A stretch of DNA of 64,000 nucleotides from Erythrobacter colymbi (GTDB lineage Bacteria > Pseudomonadota > Alphaproteobacteria > Sphingomonadales > Sphingomonadaceae), in assembly GCF_002155685.1 (NCBI RefSeq), contig NZ_MUYK01000010.1, forward strand, positions 1-64,000, in the 5' to 3' direction. Both the position numbers and the translations under genes were made by a program. Every line of letters begins with the position of its first letter. Within the stretch, counting starts at the first letter, position 1. The notes under the pieces are model-generated. The model had not been told where the DNA came from, did not search any database, and was given only the letters and a program-made list of their open reading frames with translations. This document shows, piece by piece, positions 45,197-54,431 of this stretch.

Positions 45197-45946
45197 TTAG
45201 AAGGCGGGGCGGAAATGCACCTTGCCGCGCCACATGGTCGCATCGAACAGGCCCATCATGCCCTGGCGGCTCGCCTCGGGAAACTGGGTGACGTGGCACA
45301 GCGCGGCGGCCTTGGCGGCGGCGAGATCGGCGGGGGTGTAGGCGATGGTCTGCGTCAGCAGCGCCGGATCGGTCACCGCCCAGTCGGCCATTTCGGCCAC
45401 CTGCGGGAGAGCGCCTGACGCGATGCCGACATAGAGCAGCGCGGGGCGCTCGCCGGCGGGGCGGGCCTGCAGGATCTGGGTTGCGATGGCGCTCACGAGG
45501 CGGTGGTCGGCATGGCCATAGCCGCCGTCCGGGCCCCATGTCAGCACGGTCGCGGCTCCCGTCACATGCGGGGCCAGCGCCTTCGCCAGCGATCCGTCGC
45601 GCACGTGCTCGGCCAGCTTGCCGTCGCCGAAGCCGAGGTTGACGACCTCGGCCGCCCCGAGCGCCGTGCCCGAGCATTGCGCCTCGCCGCGGCGCACGGC
45701 GGCGAGCGCCTCGCCCTTGGAGAAGTCGGAAACCCCGGGCCCGGCATCGCCCGGTGTCGCCTGGACGATCGTCACGCGGTGTCCCTCTCTCGCAAGCGCG
45801 GCGATGGCGGGGGCCATGAACAGCTCGTCATCGGGATGGGCGACGGCCACCACCACGTGCGATTTCGGCGCATCGCCATCCGCGGCAGCAGGTTGCGACG
45901 CGGTCAGCGCAGCAAGCGCGGACAGGCAGGCACGGCGGATCATCAT
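45197..45946 (-). CDS. Secreted PIG-L family deacetylase
   Basis: 249 residues from the first of two adjacent ATGs (45946, with GAGGGAGAG upstream). A signal peptide ends QPAAAD. The metal-binding motif AHPDDELF (near residue 36) and the later GYGHADHRLV with two histidines are those of PIG-L/LmbE zinc deacetylases, which remove acetyl from N-acetylglucosaminyl compounds. The substrate here is unknown; export suggests a cell-wall or extracellular glycan. It lies 96 bases upstream of gyrB on the same strand. Confidence 0.88.
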   Translation of the reverse strand: MMIRRACLSALAALTASQPAAADGDAPKSHVVVAVAHPDDELFMAPAIAALAREGHRVTIVQATPGDAGPGVSDFSKGEALAAVRRGEAQCSGTALGAAEVVNLGFGDGKLAEHVRDGSLAKALAPHVTGAATVLTWGPDGGYGHADHRLVSAIATQILQARPAGERPALLYVGIASGALPQVAEMADWAVTDPALLTQTIAYTPADLAAAKAAALCHVTQFPEASRQGMMGLFDATMWRGKVHFRPAF

Positions 45947-46026
45947 GGCTCTCTCCCTCGCCAAGGCTCCTGCCACGGGTGAGCGCGGCCATGCAACATT
46001 TGCGCGTGCCCGCGTGTAACCCCGCC

Positions 46027-46731
46027 ATGATGCTGACGCTGATCGTGATTGCCGTGGTGTCGGGCGCGCTGCTCGCGGGGGCGGCGTGGGGCCTCTACGG
46101 CAAGCTCGGCCGCAAGACCGAGGGCTTCGTCGTCGCGCTCGCAGGCGGGGCGCTGCTGCTGTCGGTCGTAAGCGAGCTGATCGAGCCCTCGATCGAGCGC
46201 AGTTCGGTGATGGTGGCGATGCTCGGCGTGCTGGCGGGGGCGGTCACCTTTGCGGGGATCGACTACCTGATCGACGAGAAATGGGGCGGGCAATCGGGCG
46301 GGGGGCTGCTCGCCGCGATCACGTTGGACGGGGTGCCGGAGAACCTCGCGCTCGGCGTCGCGCTGATCGGGGCGCAGCCCTTGGAAGTGGCGGCGCTCGC
46401 GGGATCGATCCTGCTCTCGAACCTCCCCGAAGCCGCCGGCAGCGCGCGCGACATGGCGGGGTCGGGGGAGAGCAGGGGTAGGATCATGCTGCTGTGGGCG
46501 GGCACCGCGCTGCTGCTCTCGGCCGCCGCCCTGATCGGCAACCTCGCGCTCGAAGGCGTGAGCGAGCATGTGCTGGCGGCGATCCGCTGCTTTGCCGCAG
46601 GCGCCGTGGTCGCGAGCCTTGCGACCGAAGTCTTCCCCAAGGCCTATCGCGAGGATCACAACCTCGCCGGCGTCGCGACCGCTCTGGGCGTCGTGCTCGC
46701 CTTCGGGCTGGGAGCATTGGGCGGGAGTTGA
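46027..46731 (+). CDS. ZIP family metal transporter
   Basis: 234 residues from the ATG at 46027. About seven or eight membrane segments; the ZIP signature in the middle reads TLDGVPENLALGVAL, and the following helix has SNLPEAAGSAR, together giving the paired polar and acidic residues of the metal path. A histidine-rich loop is absent. The family takes up zinc or other divalent metals; some bacterial members have unknown direction. It is followed by the acyl-CoA synthetase gene after 39 bases. Confidence 0.83.
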   Translation: MMLTLIVIAVVSGALLAGAAWGLYGKLGRKTEGFVVALAGGALLLSVVSELIEPSIERSSVMVAMLGVLAGAVTFAGIDYLIDEKWGGQSGGGLLAAITLDGVPENLALGVALIGAQPLEVAALAGSILLSNLPEAAGSARDMAGSGESRGRIMLLWAGTALLLSAAALIGNLALEGVSEHVLAAIRCFAAGAVVASLATEVFPKAYREDHNLAGVATALGVVLAFGLGALGGS

Positions 46732-46770
46732 GGCTCGACAACCGCGCAGGCCGCCATAAAGTGCGCCGCC

Positions 46771-48324
46771 ATGACGACCTTCGATCCGCAAGCCGCGCTG
46801 GCCGAGCCTTTCGGCAACTTCCCCGACATCCTGATGCAATGGTCCCGCGTGAAGGGCGACGAACTCGCCCTCGTTGACGAGAAGCGCGAGGTTTACTGGG
46901 CCGAGCTGGTCGGCCTCGTCGAGCGGCTGGCGGCGCGGATGGTCGAGACGGGATTGCAGCGCGGGCAATCGGTGGCGATCCTCGGCACTTCGACCGTCGA
47001 ATATGCGCTGGTGTTCCTCGCCGCAGTGCGGGCCGGGGGCGTGGCGGCGCCGCTCACCACCAGCGCGTCGCCCGAACAGCTCGAAGGCATGGCGAAGGAT
47101 TCGGGGGCGATTCACCTCTTCATCGACGCGGCCAAGGCGGCGGAGCTGGGGCCGGATTTCATGGCCCACCTCCAGCGTGTGCCGCTGGAAAGCATCGATC
47201 AGTGGATGGCCCCTCCGGGCAGCCGCGCGCCGGACTTCGTTCCCGGGCCGAAAGACCCGTTCAACATCATCTACTCCTCCGGCACGACCGGTATCCCCAA
47301 GGGCATCGTCCATTCGCACCAGATGCGCTGGCGGCAATTCGCGACAACCGCGCTGTCCTATGTCGGCGCAGGCCTCGAAGTGCGCTCGCTCGCCTCGACG
47401 CCGCTCTATTCGAACACCACGATGGTCGCCTTCCTGCCGGTGCTGCTGGCGGGCGGATGCGTGCGGGTGATGGGCAAGTTCGACTGCGCCAAGTGGCTCG
47501 CCCATGCCGAGGCCGATCGCACGACGATCACCATGCTGGTGCCGGTGCAATACCAGCGGCTGATGGATTTCGCAGGGTTCGACGACTTCGACCTCTCCAG
47601 CCTCAAGCTCAAATACTGCACCTCTGCGCCCTTCTCGGCCGAATTGAAGCGCGAAGTGCTCAAGCGGATGCCGGGCGGGCTGATCGAGATCTATTCGATG
47701 ACCGAGGGCGGCGTGGTGTGCCTGCTCGCGTGCCACGAATTCCCCGACAAGCTCCACACCGTCGGCCGCCCCGCGCCCGGGAGCGAGCTGAAGGTGCTCG
47801 ACGACGAGGACCGCGAGGTGCCGCCCGGCACCCCCGGCAACCTCGTCGGCCGCAGCCTCACCATGATGAGCGGCTACAAGAACCGCCCCGACAAGACCGC
47901 CGAGGCGCAGTGGACCGATCCCGCGACGGGCGAGGTGTGGATGCGCATGGGCGATATCGGCCGCGTCGATGCCGAGGGTTTCGTCGAGCTGGTCGGCCGC
48001 GCCAAGGACATGATCATCTCGGGGGGATTCAACATCTATCCCAGCGACCTCGAGGCCGAATTGCTGAAGGAGGCGGGCGTGGCCGAGGCCGCGGTGGTCG
48101 GCGTGCCCTCGCGCGCCTGGGGCGAGACGCCGGTGGGCTTCGTGGTGCTGAAGGACGGCGCGGCGGAGCCCGCGGCGATCCTGGCGGCGGTCAACGCGCG
48201 GCTCGGCAAGACCCAGCGGCTCGCGGCGCTGCACCCGATCGCGGAGATGCCCCGCAGCCATATCGGCAAGCTCCTCAAGACCGATCTGCGCGCCGAGGCC
48301 GAGCGGATCGGCGGGATCGACTAG
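46771..48324 (+). CDS. Acyl-CoA synthetase / class I adenylate-forming enzyme
   Basis: 517 residues. Adenylation motifs: FNIIYSSGTTGIPKGIVHSHQ, IYSMTEGGVVCLL, GDIGRVDAEGFVELVGRAKDMIISGGFNIYP and the C-terminal lysine in RSHIGKLLKTDLR. The substrate is a carboxylic acid of unknown chain. It is shorter than, and clearly not a recent copy of, the similar enzyme at 25631. A hairpin after the stop separates it from the convergent small peptide gene. Confidence 0.9.
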   Translation: MTTFDPQAALAEPFGNFPDILMQWSRVKGDELALVDEKREVYWAELVGLVERLAARMVETGLQRGQSVAILGTSTVEYALVFLAAVRAGGVAAPLTTSASPEQLEGMAKDSGAIHLFIDAAKAAELGPDFMAHLQRVPLESIDQWMAPPGSRAPDFVPGPKDPFNIIYSSGTTGIPKGIVHSHQMRWRQFATTALSYVGAGLEVRSLASTPLYSNTTMVAFLPVLLAGGCVRVMGKFDCAKWLAHAEADRTTITMLVPVQYQRLMDFAGFDDFDLSSLKLKYCTSAPFSAELKREVLKRMPGGLIEIYSMTEGGVVCLLACHEFPDKLHTVGRPAPGSELKVLDDEDREVPPGTPGNLVGRSLTMMSGYKNRPDKTAEAQWTDPATGEVWMRMGDIGRVDAEGFVELVGRAKDMIISGGFNIYPSDLEAELLKEAGVAEAAVVGVPSRAWGETPVGFVVLKDGAAEPAAILAAVNARLGKTQRLAALHPIAEMPRSHIGKLLKTDLRAEAERIGGID

Positions 48325-48395
48325 GTCTTTGTGGTCGCGCGATCGGCCGACAAAAACCGGTTCCCGCTTTTTGTCATCACGCTCCAGATACAGCT

Positions 48396-48427
48396 CGGCC
48401 CGGCTCCTCTGGTGAGGAACCGGGCCG
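48396..48427. terminator. Terminator-like hairpin between convergent genes
   Basis: Arms CGGCCCGGCTCCTC (48396-48409) and GAGGAACCGGGCCG (48414-48427) form a 14-position stem with a single mismatch and a 4-base loop. It lies between the acyl-CoA synthetase gene and the 27-residue peptide gene on the other strand. Confidence 0.7.
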
Positions 48428-48453
48428 GTCGAGGCGTGTGCCTGCTCGCGCGA

Positions 48454-48537
48454 TTAGACGATGAACGTCTGGAACGCGGTGCCGCTCATGACAACGGCGA
48501 GCAGCAAGGCAACGGCCTTTTCGCTGATCATACGCAT
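48454..48537 (-). CDS. 27-residue hydrophobic peptide with structured leader
   Basis: A small gene, below normal gene-finder cut-offs, encoding MRMISEKAVALLLAVVMSGT plus FQTFIV after one alanine. The peptide is one positively started hydrophobic segment, like a membrane or exported peptide. Support: AGGGA 10 bases before the ATG, a promoter-like TTGATT-16-TATATG upstream, a 12-base-pair leader hairpin, and a terminator hairpin after the stop. Small proteins of this look are common in sphingomonads, but I cannot name a family. Function unknown. Confidence 0.6.
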   Translation of the reverse strand: MRMISEKAVALLLAVVMSGTAFQTFIV

Positions 48538-48570
48538 GGTTCTGTTTCCCTGTTTTGTTGTGGTTGGGGA

Positions 48571-48654
48571 GCCGGAGCGATCCGCTGGGGAGGGGGAGAG
48601 AGAGGAGACCGCTCCGGCCTGCGCAGCATATAAACACGTGCGCGCAATAATCAA
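48571..48654 (-). promoter_or_regulatory. Promoter and leader hairpin of the 27-residue peptide gene
   Basis: Reading the minus strand: TTGATT (48654-48649), 16 bases, TATATG (48632-48627), then a leader of about 80 bases. In the leader GCCGGAGCGGTC (48618-48607) pairs with GATCGCTCCGGC (48582-48571), a 12-base-pair stem whose one irregular pair is G-U in RNA from this strand but A-C in RNA from the other. This favours a minus-strand transcript. Confidence 0.5.
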
Positions 48655-49076
48655 TCCTCGACAAGACTGAAAATAATTCATCAGCGCAATCGAAAAAGGC
48701 AATCACCGCGCGGCGGCGCGCGGTCGGGGCAGGCGCTGTATCGGCAGGAACAGCTCAAGACGCGGCCACCAGTTCAGGGGGGGGGAGGGCGGTGGCCGCG
48801 TCTCTTTCGCTGCATGTCCGGCACAGGGCCGGACAGTGACGGGGCAGGAGGGCCAAGCAGGGGGGAGCTGGCCAGTCCTACCGGTCGGCAGGCGGGCAAC
48901 AAGACCGTTTTCGGCCCGTGTCGCCGGCGACGCGTCGGTTAGGAATTGCCGGGTTGGAGAGGAGGGCCCGGCACCGCATCGCTCAAGGGGCCAAGTGGTA
49001 TTGCCGCGGCTCTATTTCAAATGCGAAAACACCATCCCCGATTGCATGAAACGCAACAATTAAGCATGCATGAGAC
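48655..49076. other. Long non-coding interval with several hairpins
   Basis: This stretch of about 420 bases holds no convincing gene on either strand. It contains AAT-rich sequence near 48660-48710, then a 13-base-pair hairpin (48758-48803) with a 20-base loop containing a run of nine G, an 8-base-pair hairpin TGTCCGGC/GCCGGACA (48815-48835), and a 7-base-pair hairpin TGCCGGG/CCCGGCA (48947-48973). A small RNA is possible; nothing identifies it. Confidence 0.4.
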
Positions 49077-49107
49077 GCAAAAACGGCCGCCGGATCGCTC
49101 CGGCGGC
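49077..49107 (-). terminator. Intrinsic terminator of the UrcA-family gene
   Basis: Perfect 10-base-pair stem GGCCGCCGGA (49084-49093) with TCCGGCGGCC (49098-49107) and a 4-base loop. On the minus strand it is followed by G then five T residues (49081-49077), a classic intrinsic terminator 28 bases after the UrcA stop. Confidence 0.85.
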
Positions 49108-49134
49108 CGCCTTGTTTATCAACGGGTTGGCGCC

Positions 49135-49446
49135 TCAGTTGGCGGCAACCTCGCGGCCGCTGCGCGCTTCGGTAGCGGCGACGCGCTCGATCTCGGCGCG
49201 GGCGGCCACGCGAGCGTCGGCGACGCACTTGCTGTCCACCGCGCTGCGGGTGTGGGTGTAGCGCGAGGCGGCTTCGAGCTTGCAGGCCTTCTTCAGGCGC
49301 GCCTCGATGCGCGCTTCGAGCGCGGCGCGACCTTCGGGGGTGGTCACGTCGACATCGCCGTAACCGACGCGGACGGTGACGACGTCATCGGCCAGGGCGG
49401 GACTGGCAAGCGCGGCGAGAGCGATAAGCGGAAGAGTGAAACGCAT
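49135..49446 (-). CDS. UrcA family exported protein
   Basis: 103 residues from the ATG at 49446 (CGGAG upstream). A signal peptide ends PALADD. The mature protein has the UrcA-family pattern VTVRVGYGDVDVTTPEGRAALEARIEARLKKAC near its start, and two cysteines (KKACKLE and SKCVAD) that could pair. The family is common in sphingomonads and caulobacters; no function is established. It is divergent from guaA. Confidence 0.87.
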   Translation of the reverse strand: MRFTLPLIALAALASPALADDVVTVRVGYGDVDVTTPEGRAALEARIEARLKKACKLEAASRYTHTRSAVDSKCVADARVAARAEIERVAATEARSGREVAAN

Positions 49447-49713
49447 GGGAAAACTCCGAAAGTTGAGAGAGGGTTTCGGGAAATCGATGCCGTTGTCCGG
49501 CATTCGGTTGCTGTTTGAAACTCTGGTGCAGTGCACAAGAATGATGTGCAAATGCGAAAAGCGCGAAAATGGTTCCAATCATTGCAACGGCATGCATGCG
49601 ATTTTCCGGGAACCCGCTGAAATCCCTCGCGGCATTTTCTGCTGCACCGCAAAATTGCGGATGCGGGCGCGGCGATGCTGGACAGGCGGGGGCGCGCTCC
49701 TTAATCCGCCGCC

Positions 49714-51306
49714 ATGAGCGCGCACCCCACAAGCGGCGAGTCCGCTGCCACCGATTCCATCCTGATTATCGACTTCGGGTCGCAGGTGACCCAGTTGATC
49801 GCCCGGCGGGTGCGCGAGGCGGGGGTCTATTCCGAGATCGCCCCCTTCACCCAGGCCGAGGCCGCATTCCGGCGGATGCAGCCCAAGGGCATCATTCTGT
49901 CCGGCTCCCCCGCGAGCGTGCCCGACGACGGCAGCCCGCGCGCCCCGCAGGCGCTGTTCGAGGCGGGGCTGCCGATCCTCGGCATCTGCTATGGCCAGCA
50001 GGTGATGACCCATCAGCTCGGCGGCGAGGTCAGGCCCGGCCACGAGACCGGCGAGGGCGGCGAATTCGGCCGCGCCTTCCTTACCGTCACCGCCGAGTGC
50101 ACGCTGTTCAACGGCCTCTGGGAAGTGGGCGAGCGGCACCAGGTCTGGATGAGCCACGGCGACAAGGTCACCGCCTTTGCCCCCGGTTTCGAGATCGTCG
50201 CCACCTCCGACGGCGCGCCCTTCGCGGTGATCGCGGACGAGGCGCGCAAGTTCTACGGCACCCAGTTCCACCCCGAGGTGGTCCACACCCCCGATGGCGC
50301 GAAGCTGATCGCCAACTTCGTGCGCCATGTCTGCGGGTTGCGCGGTGACTGGACGATGGCCGAGTTCCGCCAGACCAAGATCGCCGAGATCCGCGCGCAG
50401 GTCGGCGACAAGCGGGTGATCTGCGGCCTTTCCGGCGGGGTCGATTCGGCGGTTGCCGCGGTGCTGATCCACGAGGCGATCGGCGACCAGCTCACCTGTG
50501 TCTTCGTCGACCACGGGCTGATGCGCATGGGCGAGGCCGAACAGGTCGTGAGCCTGTTCAAGAACCACTACAACATCCCGCTCGTCCACGTGGAGGCCGA
50601 GGCGCTGTTCCTCGGCGGGCTTGCGGGCCTCACCGACCCCGAGGCCAAGCGCAAGTTCATCGGCAAGACCTTCATCGATGTGTTCGAGGCCGAGGCCGCG
50701 AAGATCGGCGGGGCCGATTTCCTCGCGCAGGGGACGCTCTATCCTGACGTGATCGAGTCTGTCTCCTTTACCGGCGGGCCGAGCGTCACGATCAAGAGCC
50801 ACCACAATGTCGGCGGCCTGCCCGAGCGCATGAACATGGCGCTGGTCGAGCCCTTGCGCGAACTGTTCAAGGACGAGGTCCGTGATCTTGGCCGCGAGCT
50901 GGGCCTGCCTGATGCCTTCGTCGGCCGCCATCCTTTCCCCGGCCCCGGCCTCGCGATCCGAATTCCCGGTGAAGTCACCAAGGAACGCTGCGACATCCTG
51001 AGGAAGGCCGACGCGATCTACCTCGAGGAAATCCGCAATGCGGGCCTCTATGACGCGATCTGGCAGGCCTTCGCGGTGCTGCTGCCGGTCAAGACCGTCG
51101 GCGTGATGGGCGACGGGCGCACCTACGATTCGGTCTGCGCCCTGCGCGCCGTGACCTCGACCGACGGCATGACCGCGGACGTCTTCCCCTTCGACGCCGG
51201 CTTCCTCACCCGCGTGGCGACCCGCATCGTCAACGAGGTGAAGGGCATCAACCGCGTGGTCTATGACTACACCAGCAAGCCGCCGGGCACGATCGAGTGG
51301 GAGTAA
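49714..51306 (+). CDS. guaA: GMP synthase (glutamine-hydrolysing)
   Basis: 530 residues. The glutaminase half has the nucleophile Cys92 in LGICYGQQ and the His/Glu pair in TQFHPEV; the synthase half has the PP-loop SGGVDS (residues 240-245) and the C-terminal dimerisation part ending KPPGTIEWE, which is the family's invariant end. It converts XMP to GMP with ATP and glutamine in the cytoplasm. The next gene's GTG start lies inside its last codons. Confidence 0.97.
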   Translation: MSAHPTSGESAATDSILIIDFGSQVTQLIARRVREAGVYSEIAPFTQAEAAFRRMQPKGIILSGSPASVPDDGSPRAPQALFEAGLPILGICYGQQVMTHQLGGEVRPGHETGEGGEFGRAFLTVTAECTLFNGLWEVGERHQVWMSHGDKVTAFAPGFEIVATSDGAPFAVIADEARKFYGTQFHPEVVHTPDGAKLIANFVRHVCGLRGDWTMAEFRQTKIAEIRAQVGDKRVICGLSGGVDSAVAAVLIHEAIGDQLTCVFVDHGLMRMGEAEQVVSLFKNHYNIPLVHVEAEALFLGGLAGLTDPEAKRKFIGKTFIDVFEAEAAKIGGADFLAQGTLYPDVIESVSFTGGPSVTIKSHHNVGGLPERMNMALVEPLRELFKDEVRDLGRELGLPDAFVGRHPFPGPGLAIRIPGEVTKERCDILRKADAIYLEEIRNAGLYDAIWQAFAVLLPVKTVGVMGDGRTYDSVCALRAVTSTDGMTADVFPFDAGFLTRVATRIVNEVKGINRVVYDYTSKPPGTIEWE

Positions 51307-51710
51307 GCCTGCGCGCAGCACTGGCAGGGGACCGCGAGGCCGTGGTCGCCCTGTGGGAGGCTGCCGGACTGACGCGCCCGTGGAATGATCCGCGCGCCGA
51401 TTTCGACTTGGCCCTTGCGACTGCGACCTCTGCCGTTCTGCTCGCCGAACAGGAGGGCGCGATCATTGCTAGCGTCATGGTCGGCTTCGACGGACACCGC
51501 GGCTGGGTCTATTACCTCGCCACCGCACCGGAATCGCGCCTGCAGGGCATCGGCCGGCGCCTGATGCGCGCCGCCGAGGAGTGGCTATCGGCCATCGGCA
51601 GCCCGAAGATCCAGCTGATGGTGCGCGGCGACAACGCGGGTGCGCGCGGCTTCTATGATGCGCTGGGATACGAGTTGCAGGACGTGGTGACGATCGGGAA
51701 GCGCCTCTAG
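51297..51710 (+). CDS. GNAT family N-acetyltransferase
   Basis: 137 residues from a GTG at 51297, which overlaps the end of guaA by 10 bases. GNAT features: [29 protein letters not shown] at the start, the acetyl-CoA loop [23 protein letters not shown], and the C-terminal [14 protein letters not shown]. The pattern is close to the YpeA-type small acetyltransferases. Acetyl acceptor unknown. Confidence 0.85.
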   Translation: MGVSLRAALAGDREAVVALWEAAGLTRPWNDPRADFDLALATATSAVLLAEQEGAIIASVMVGFDGHRGWVYYLATAPESRLQGIGRRLMRAAEEWLSAIGSPKIQLMVRGDNAGARGFYDALGYELQDVVTIGKRL

Positions 51711-51769
51711 CGGGCTTTGCGTGCATCGGCCTCTTCCGCAGCCCCCGCAAATCGCATATCGCCTATCCC

Positions 51770-52414
51770 ATGCCGAAACGTCGCACGCTCGCTCTCGCCG
51801 CTGTCCTCATGCTGGGCCTCGCCGCCTGCGCCGGGCCCGAGGCGGACGCGCCGGTCGCCGATGCCACGGCCTCGCCCGCGCCGGTGACCGAGAGCGCCTG
51901 GACCCTCGATCCTGCCGCCTCGCGCCTCGGCTATGTCAGCATCAAGGCGGGCGAGGTGGCCGAGAACAACCGCTTCGACACGCTGCGCGGCACGGTCACC
52001 GCCGATGGCACCGCGAGCCTCGAGATCGACCTGGCCTCGGTCAACACCGGGGTCGAAATCCGCAACGAACGGATGCGCGAGATCTTCTTCGCGGTCGCCG
52101 ACAATCCCACCGCGACGGTCACCGCCACCATCGATCCCAAGGCCTTTGCGGGCCTTGCGGTGGGCCAGTCCATCACCCGCCCGCTCAAGGCGAACGTCAC
52201 GATCAAGGGCGCATCGAGCGATGTCGAGACCGACGTCCTCGTCACGCGCACCGCCGAAGACCGCGTGCTGGTGGTGCCGACTGCGCCCGTCATAATCTCG
52301 ACCGACATGTTCGGCCTGACCGACGAGCTGGGCGAATTGCGCGCCTTGGCGCAGCTTCCCTCGATCACGCCGGCGGTGCCGGTTACCTTCACGCTGGTGT
52401 TCAAGCGCGGCTGA
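51770..52414 (+). CDS. YceI family lipoprotein
   Basis: 214 residues. Lipoprotein signal ending LGLAAC, then a Pro/Ala-rich spacer and a YceI-type lipocalin-like barrel (WTLDPAASRLGYVSIKAG, GTASLEIDLASVNTGVEIRNERMREIFF, PLKANVTIKGASSDVETDVLV). Family members bind polyprenoid or other hydrophobic molecules in the periplasm. The residue after the cysteine is Ala, so sorting to the outer membrane is likely. No operon partner. Confidence 0.85.
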   Translation: MPKRRTLALAAVLMLGLAACAGPEADAPVADATASPAPVTESAWTLDPAASRLGYVSIKAGEVAENNRFDTLRGTVTADGTASLEIDLASVNTGVEIRNERMREIFFAVADNPTATVTATIDPKAFAGLAVGQSITRPLKANVTIKGASSDVETDVLVTRTAEDRVLVVPTAPVIISTDMFGLTDELGELRALAQLPSITPAVPVTFTLVFKRG

Positions 52415-52678
52415 GGCGGCGCGCTTTGCTCTGAATCAATGCGATAGGCCGCTCGCGGGTGCATTGCCGATCCTGCCGGACGGCCGGCGAGCGAACCGAT
52501 CCCACCGCATCACCGCCGTCCGGTTCCCCCCCTTCCGCCTCCGCGCGAAATTTGTCCCGCTCCTGACGCTACGGCGCACGCGCGCGGTCGGGCGCCTCCC
52601 CAAAAGCGGGCTTGAAAGCGCGCGCCAAGTGGGCTTGTCTCGGCCGCAAACACGCATCCACGAGGGGAGAGACACGCC

Positions 52679-53653
52679 ATGAAGACCGCGATCACCGAAA
52701 TGTTCGGCATCCAGCACCCGATCATCCAGGGGGGCATGCACTATGTCGGCTTTGCCGAGATGGCTGCGGCGGTCTCCAACGCGGGCGGGCTCGGGATCAT
52801 CACCGGGCTGACGCAGGGCACGCCCGAGAAGCTGGCGAACGAGATCGCGCGCTGCAAGGACATGACCGACAAGCCCTTCGGCGTGAACCTCACCATCCTG
52901 CCGACCCTGACCCCGCCCGACTACCCGGGACTGGTGAAGGCGGTGATCGATGGCGGGGTGAAGGTGGTCGAGACCGCCGGGCGCAACCCGGTCGAGTTGC
53001 TGCCGCCGCTCAAGGATGCCGGGATCAAGGTGATCCACAAGTGCACCTCGGTGCGCCACAGCCTCAAGGCGCAGGAGATCGGCTGCGACGCGGTGAGCGT
53101 CGACGGGTTCGAATGCGGCGGCCACCCGGGCGAGGATGATGTGCCCAACTTCATCCTGCTCCCCCGCGCGGCGGACGAGCTGGAAATCCCCTTCGTCTCG
53201 AGCGGCGGCATGGCCGACGGGCGCAGCCTTGTCGCCAGCCTCGCGATGGGCGCGCAGGGGATGAACATGGGCACCCGCTTCATCGCCACCAAGGAGGCCC
53301 CGGTGCACGAGAACGTGAAGCAGGCGATCCTCGCCGCGAGCGAACTCGACACCCGCCTTGTGATGCGGCCCTTGCGGAACACCGAGCGCGTGCTCAACAA
53401 CGCCGCGGTCGAGCGTCTGATCCAGAAGGAGAAGGAGCTGGGCGATGCCATCACCATCCAGGACATCCTGCCCGAGGTCGCCGGGGTATACCCCAAGATC
53501 ATGACCGAAGGCGCGATGGACGAGGGCGCATGGAGCTGCGGCATGGTCGCCGGCCTGATCCACGACATCCCGACCTGCCAGGAACTGATCGACCGCATCA
53601 TGCTCCAGGCCGAGGAGATCATCGCCCGGATGCAGGCGATGGCGCGGGCCTGA
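52679..53653 (+). CDS. Nitronate monooxygenase (NMO/2-nitropropane dioxygenase family)
   Basis: 324 residues, an FMN-binding TIM barrel. Family blocks: FGIQHPIIQGGMHYVGFAEMAAAVSNAGGLGIIT at the N-terminus, DAVSVDGFECGGHPGEDD with the catalytic His region, VSSGGMADGRSLVASLAMGAQGMNMGTRF, and EAPVHENVKQAI. The family oxidises alkyl nitronates or related toxic nitro compounds; annotation beyond family is not possible. Preceded by a strong GGGGAGAG ribosome site. A small hairpin with a conserved loop lies just after the stop. Confidence 0.9.
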   Translation: MKTAITEMFGIQHPIIQGGMHYVGFAEMAAAVSNAGGLGIITGLTQGTPEKLANEIARCKDMTDKPFGVNLTILPTLTPPDYPGLVKAVIDGGVKVVETAGRNPVELLPPLKDAGIKVIHKCTSVRHSLKAQEIGCDAVSVDGFECGGHPGEDDVPNFILLPRAADELEIPFVSSGGMADGRSLVASLAMGAQGMNMGTRFIATKEAPVHENVKQAILAASELDTRLVMRPLRNTERVLNNAAVERLIQKEKELGDAITIQDILPEVAGVYPKIMTEGAMDEGAWSCGMVAGLIHDIPTCQELIDRIMLQAEEIIARMQAMARA

Positions 53654-53663
53654 GGCATGCTGG

Positions 53664-53691
53664 CGGCCTACCGCTTCGCTACTTGAGGCCG
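53664..53691 (+). repeat. Small hairpin with conserved 16-base loop, copy 2
   Basis: Stem CGGCCT (53664-53669) pairs with AGGCCG (53686-53691) around the loop ACCGCTTCGCTACTTG. The loop differs at one base from that of the hairpin at 8294-8323, while the stem differs with a compensating C-G to G-C exchange. Confidence 0.6.
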
Positions 53692-53733
53692 GGGCCCAAA
53701 CCTTTCCGGTCTGTGACAATCCCGTAAGCGGCA

Positions 53734-53752
53734 CCTAGGGAAAATCCCTAGG
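53734..53752 (+). promoter_or_regulatory. CCTAGG-type palindrome, copy 1
   Basis: CCTAGGGAAAATCCCTAGG is an 8-base inverted repeat with a 3-base spacer, 152 bases before the ATG of the gene at 53904. A related element occurs just before nadB (56576-56594). Possible operator. Confidence 0.5.
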
Positions 53753-53903
53753 TAACACCCCGCATTCTCCGGGCCGTCGCACTACGGCACACTTGTAAAT
53801 GTGCGACACCGATTCTGGAGGGGATCGGTGGCGTGCGTGAGGCTGTGTGCTTCGGGGCGGCTACGGGAGGCTCCCCCGGACGGAATTGGACGGGGAGGTG
53901 ACG

Positions 53904-54431
53904 ATGGATGTTTCGGCAGGCCCGGCGGCGCTGGGCGGAATGATGATGTGCGTGGCGCTCGCCTCGTGGGCGCTCGGTCGCTGGCAGGGCGGCGTGGTGG
54001 CGCTGGACGAACCGGGCAGCGGTGACCTCGCCGGTCCTGATGCCGTGCCGCATGGCACTGTGCGACTACGTCCGGCAGCGGCCCCCGCCGCTCCGTGCCA
54101 GCAGGCCGCGCGCGAGGAGCGCCATGTTGCGCTGGCCGGTGCGGCCTCGCTGGGTGAACTCCATGCCGAAATCACTGCCTATCGCCGTGCCGAACAGGTG
54201 CTCTCGCGGGTCGAGGGCGAAGTCCTAGGCCCCTTGCATCCGCAGCGCGAGACAGGCGGGGCGTGCCGTTATCTCGGCGTCATGGGAGAGCCGACCTGCG
54301 GCATCTCGGAAACCCTGCGCGAAGCCTGCGCCTGCGGCACGGCAACTGGCTGCGGCAGGGCCTCGGCCCCGCCGCGCGCCGGGATTGCGGTTCAGCCTTC
54401 GCCCTTCGCGTCGGGCTTGACGCGGGTGTAG
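53904..54431 (+). CDS. Hypothetical membrane-anchored protein
   Basis: 175 residues from the ATG at 53904, which has GGGGAGG 6 bases upstream. The N-terminus contains one hydrophobic segment (AALGGMMMCVALASWALG) followed by a Pro/Ala-rich linker and a helical stretch (LGELHAEITAYRRAEQVLSRVE). The last 70 residues are low in secondary-structure signal and include several cysteines. I recognise no family. Its 3' end overlaps the convergent gene at 54392 by 40 bases, so the true C-terminus should be treated with caution. Confidence 0.55.
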   Translation: MDVSAGPAALGGMMMCVALASWALGRWQGGVVALDEPGSGDLAGPDAVPHGTVRLRPAAAPAAPCQQAAREERHVALAGAASLGELHAEITAYRRAEQVLSRVEGEVLGPLHPQRETGGACRYLGVMGEPTCGISETLREACACGTATGCGRASAPPRAGIAVQPSPFASGLTRV

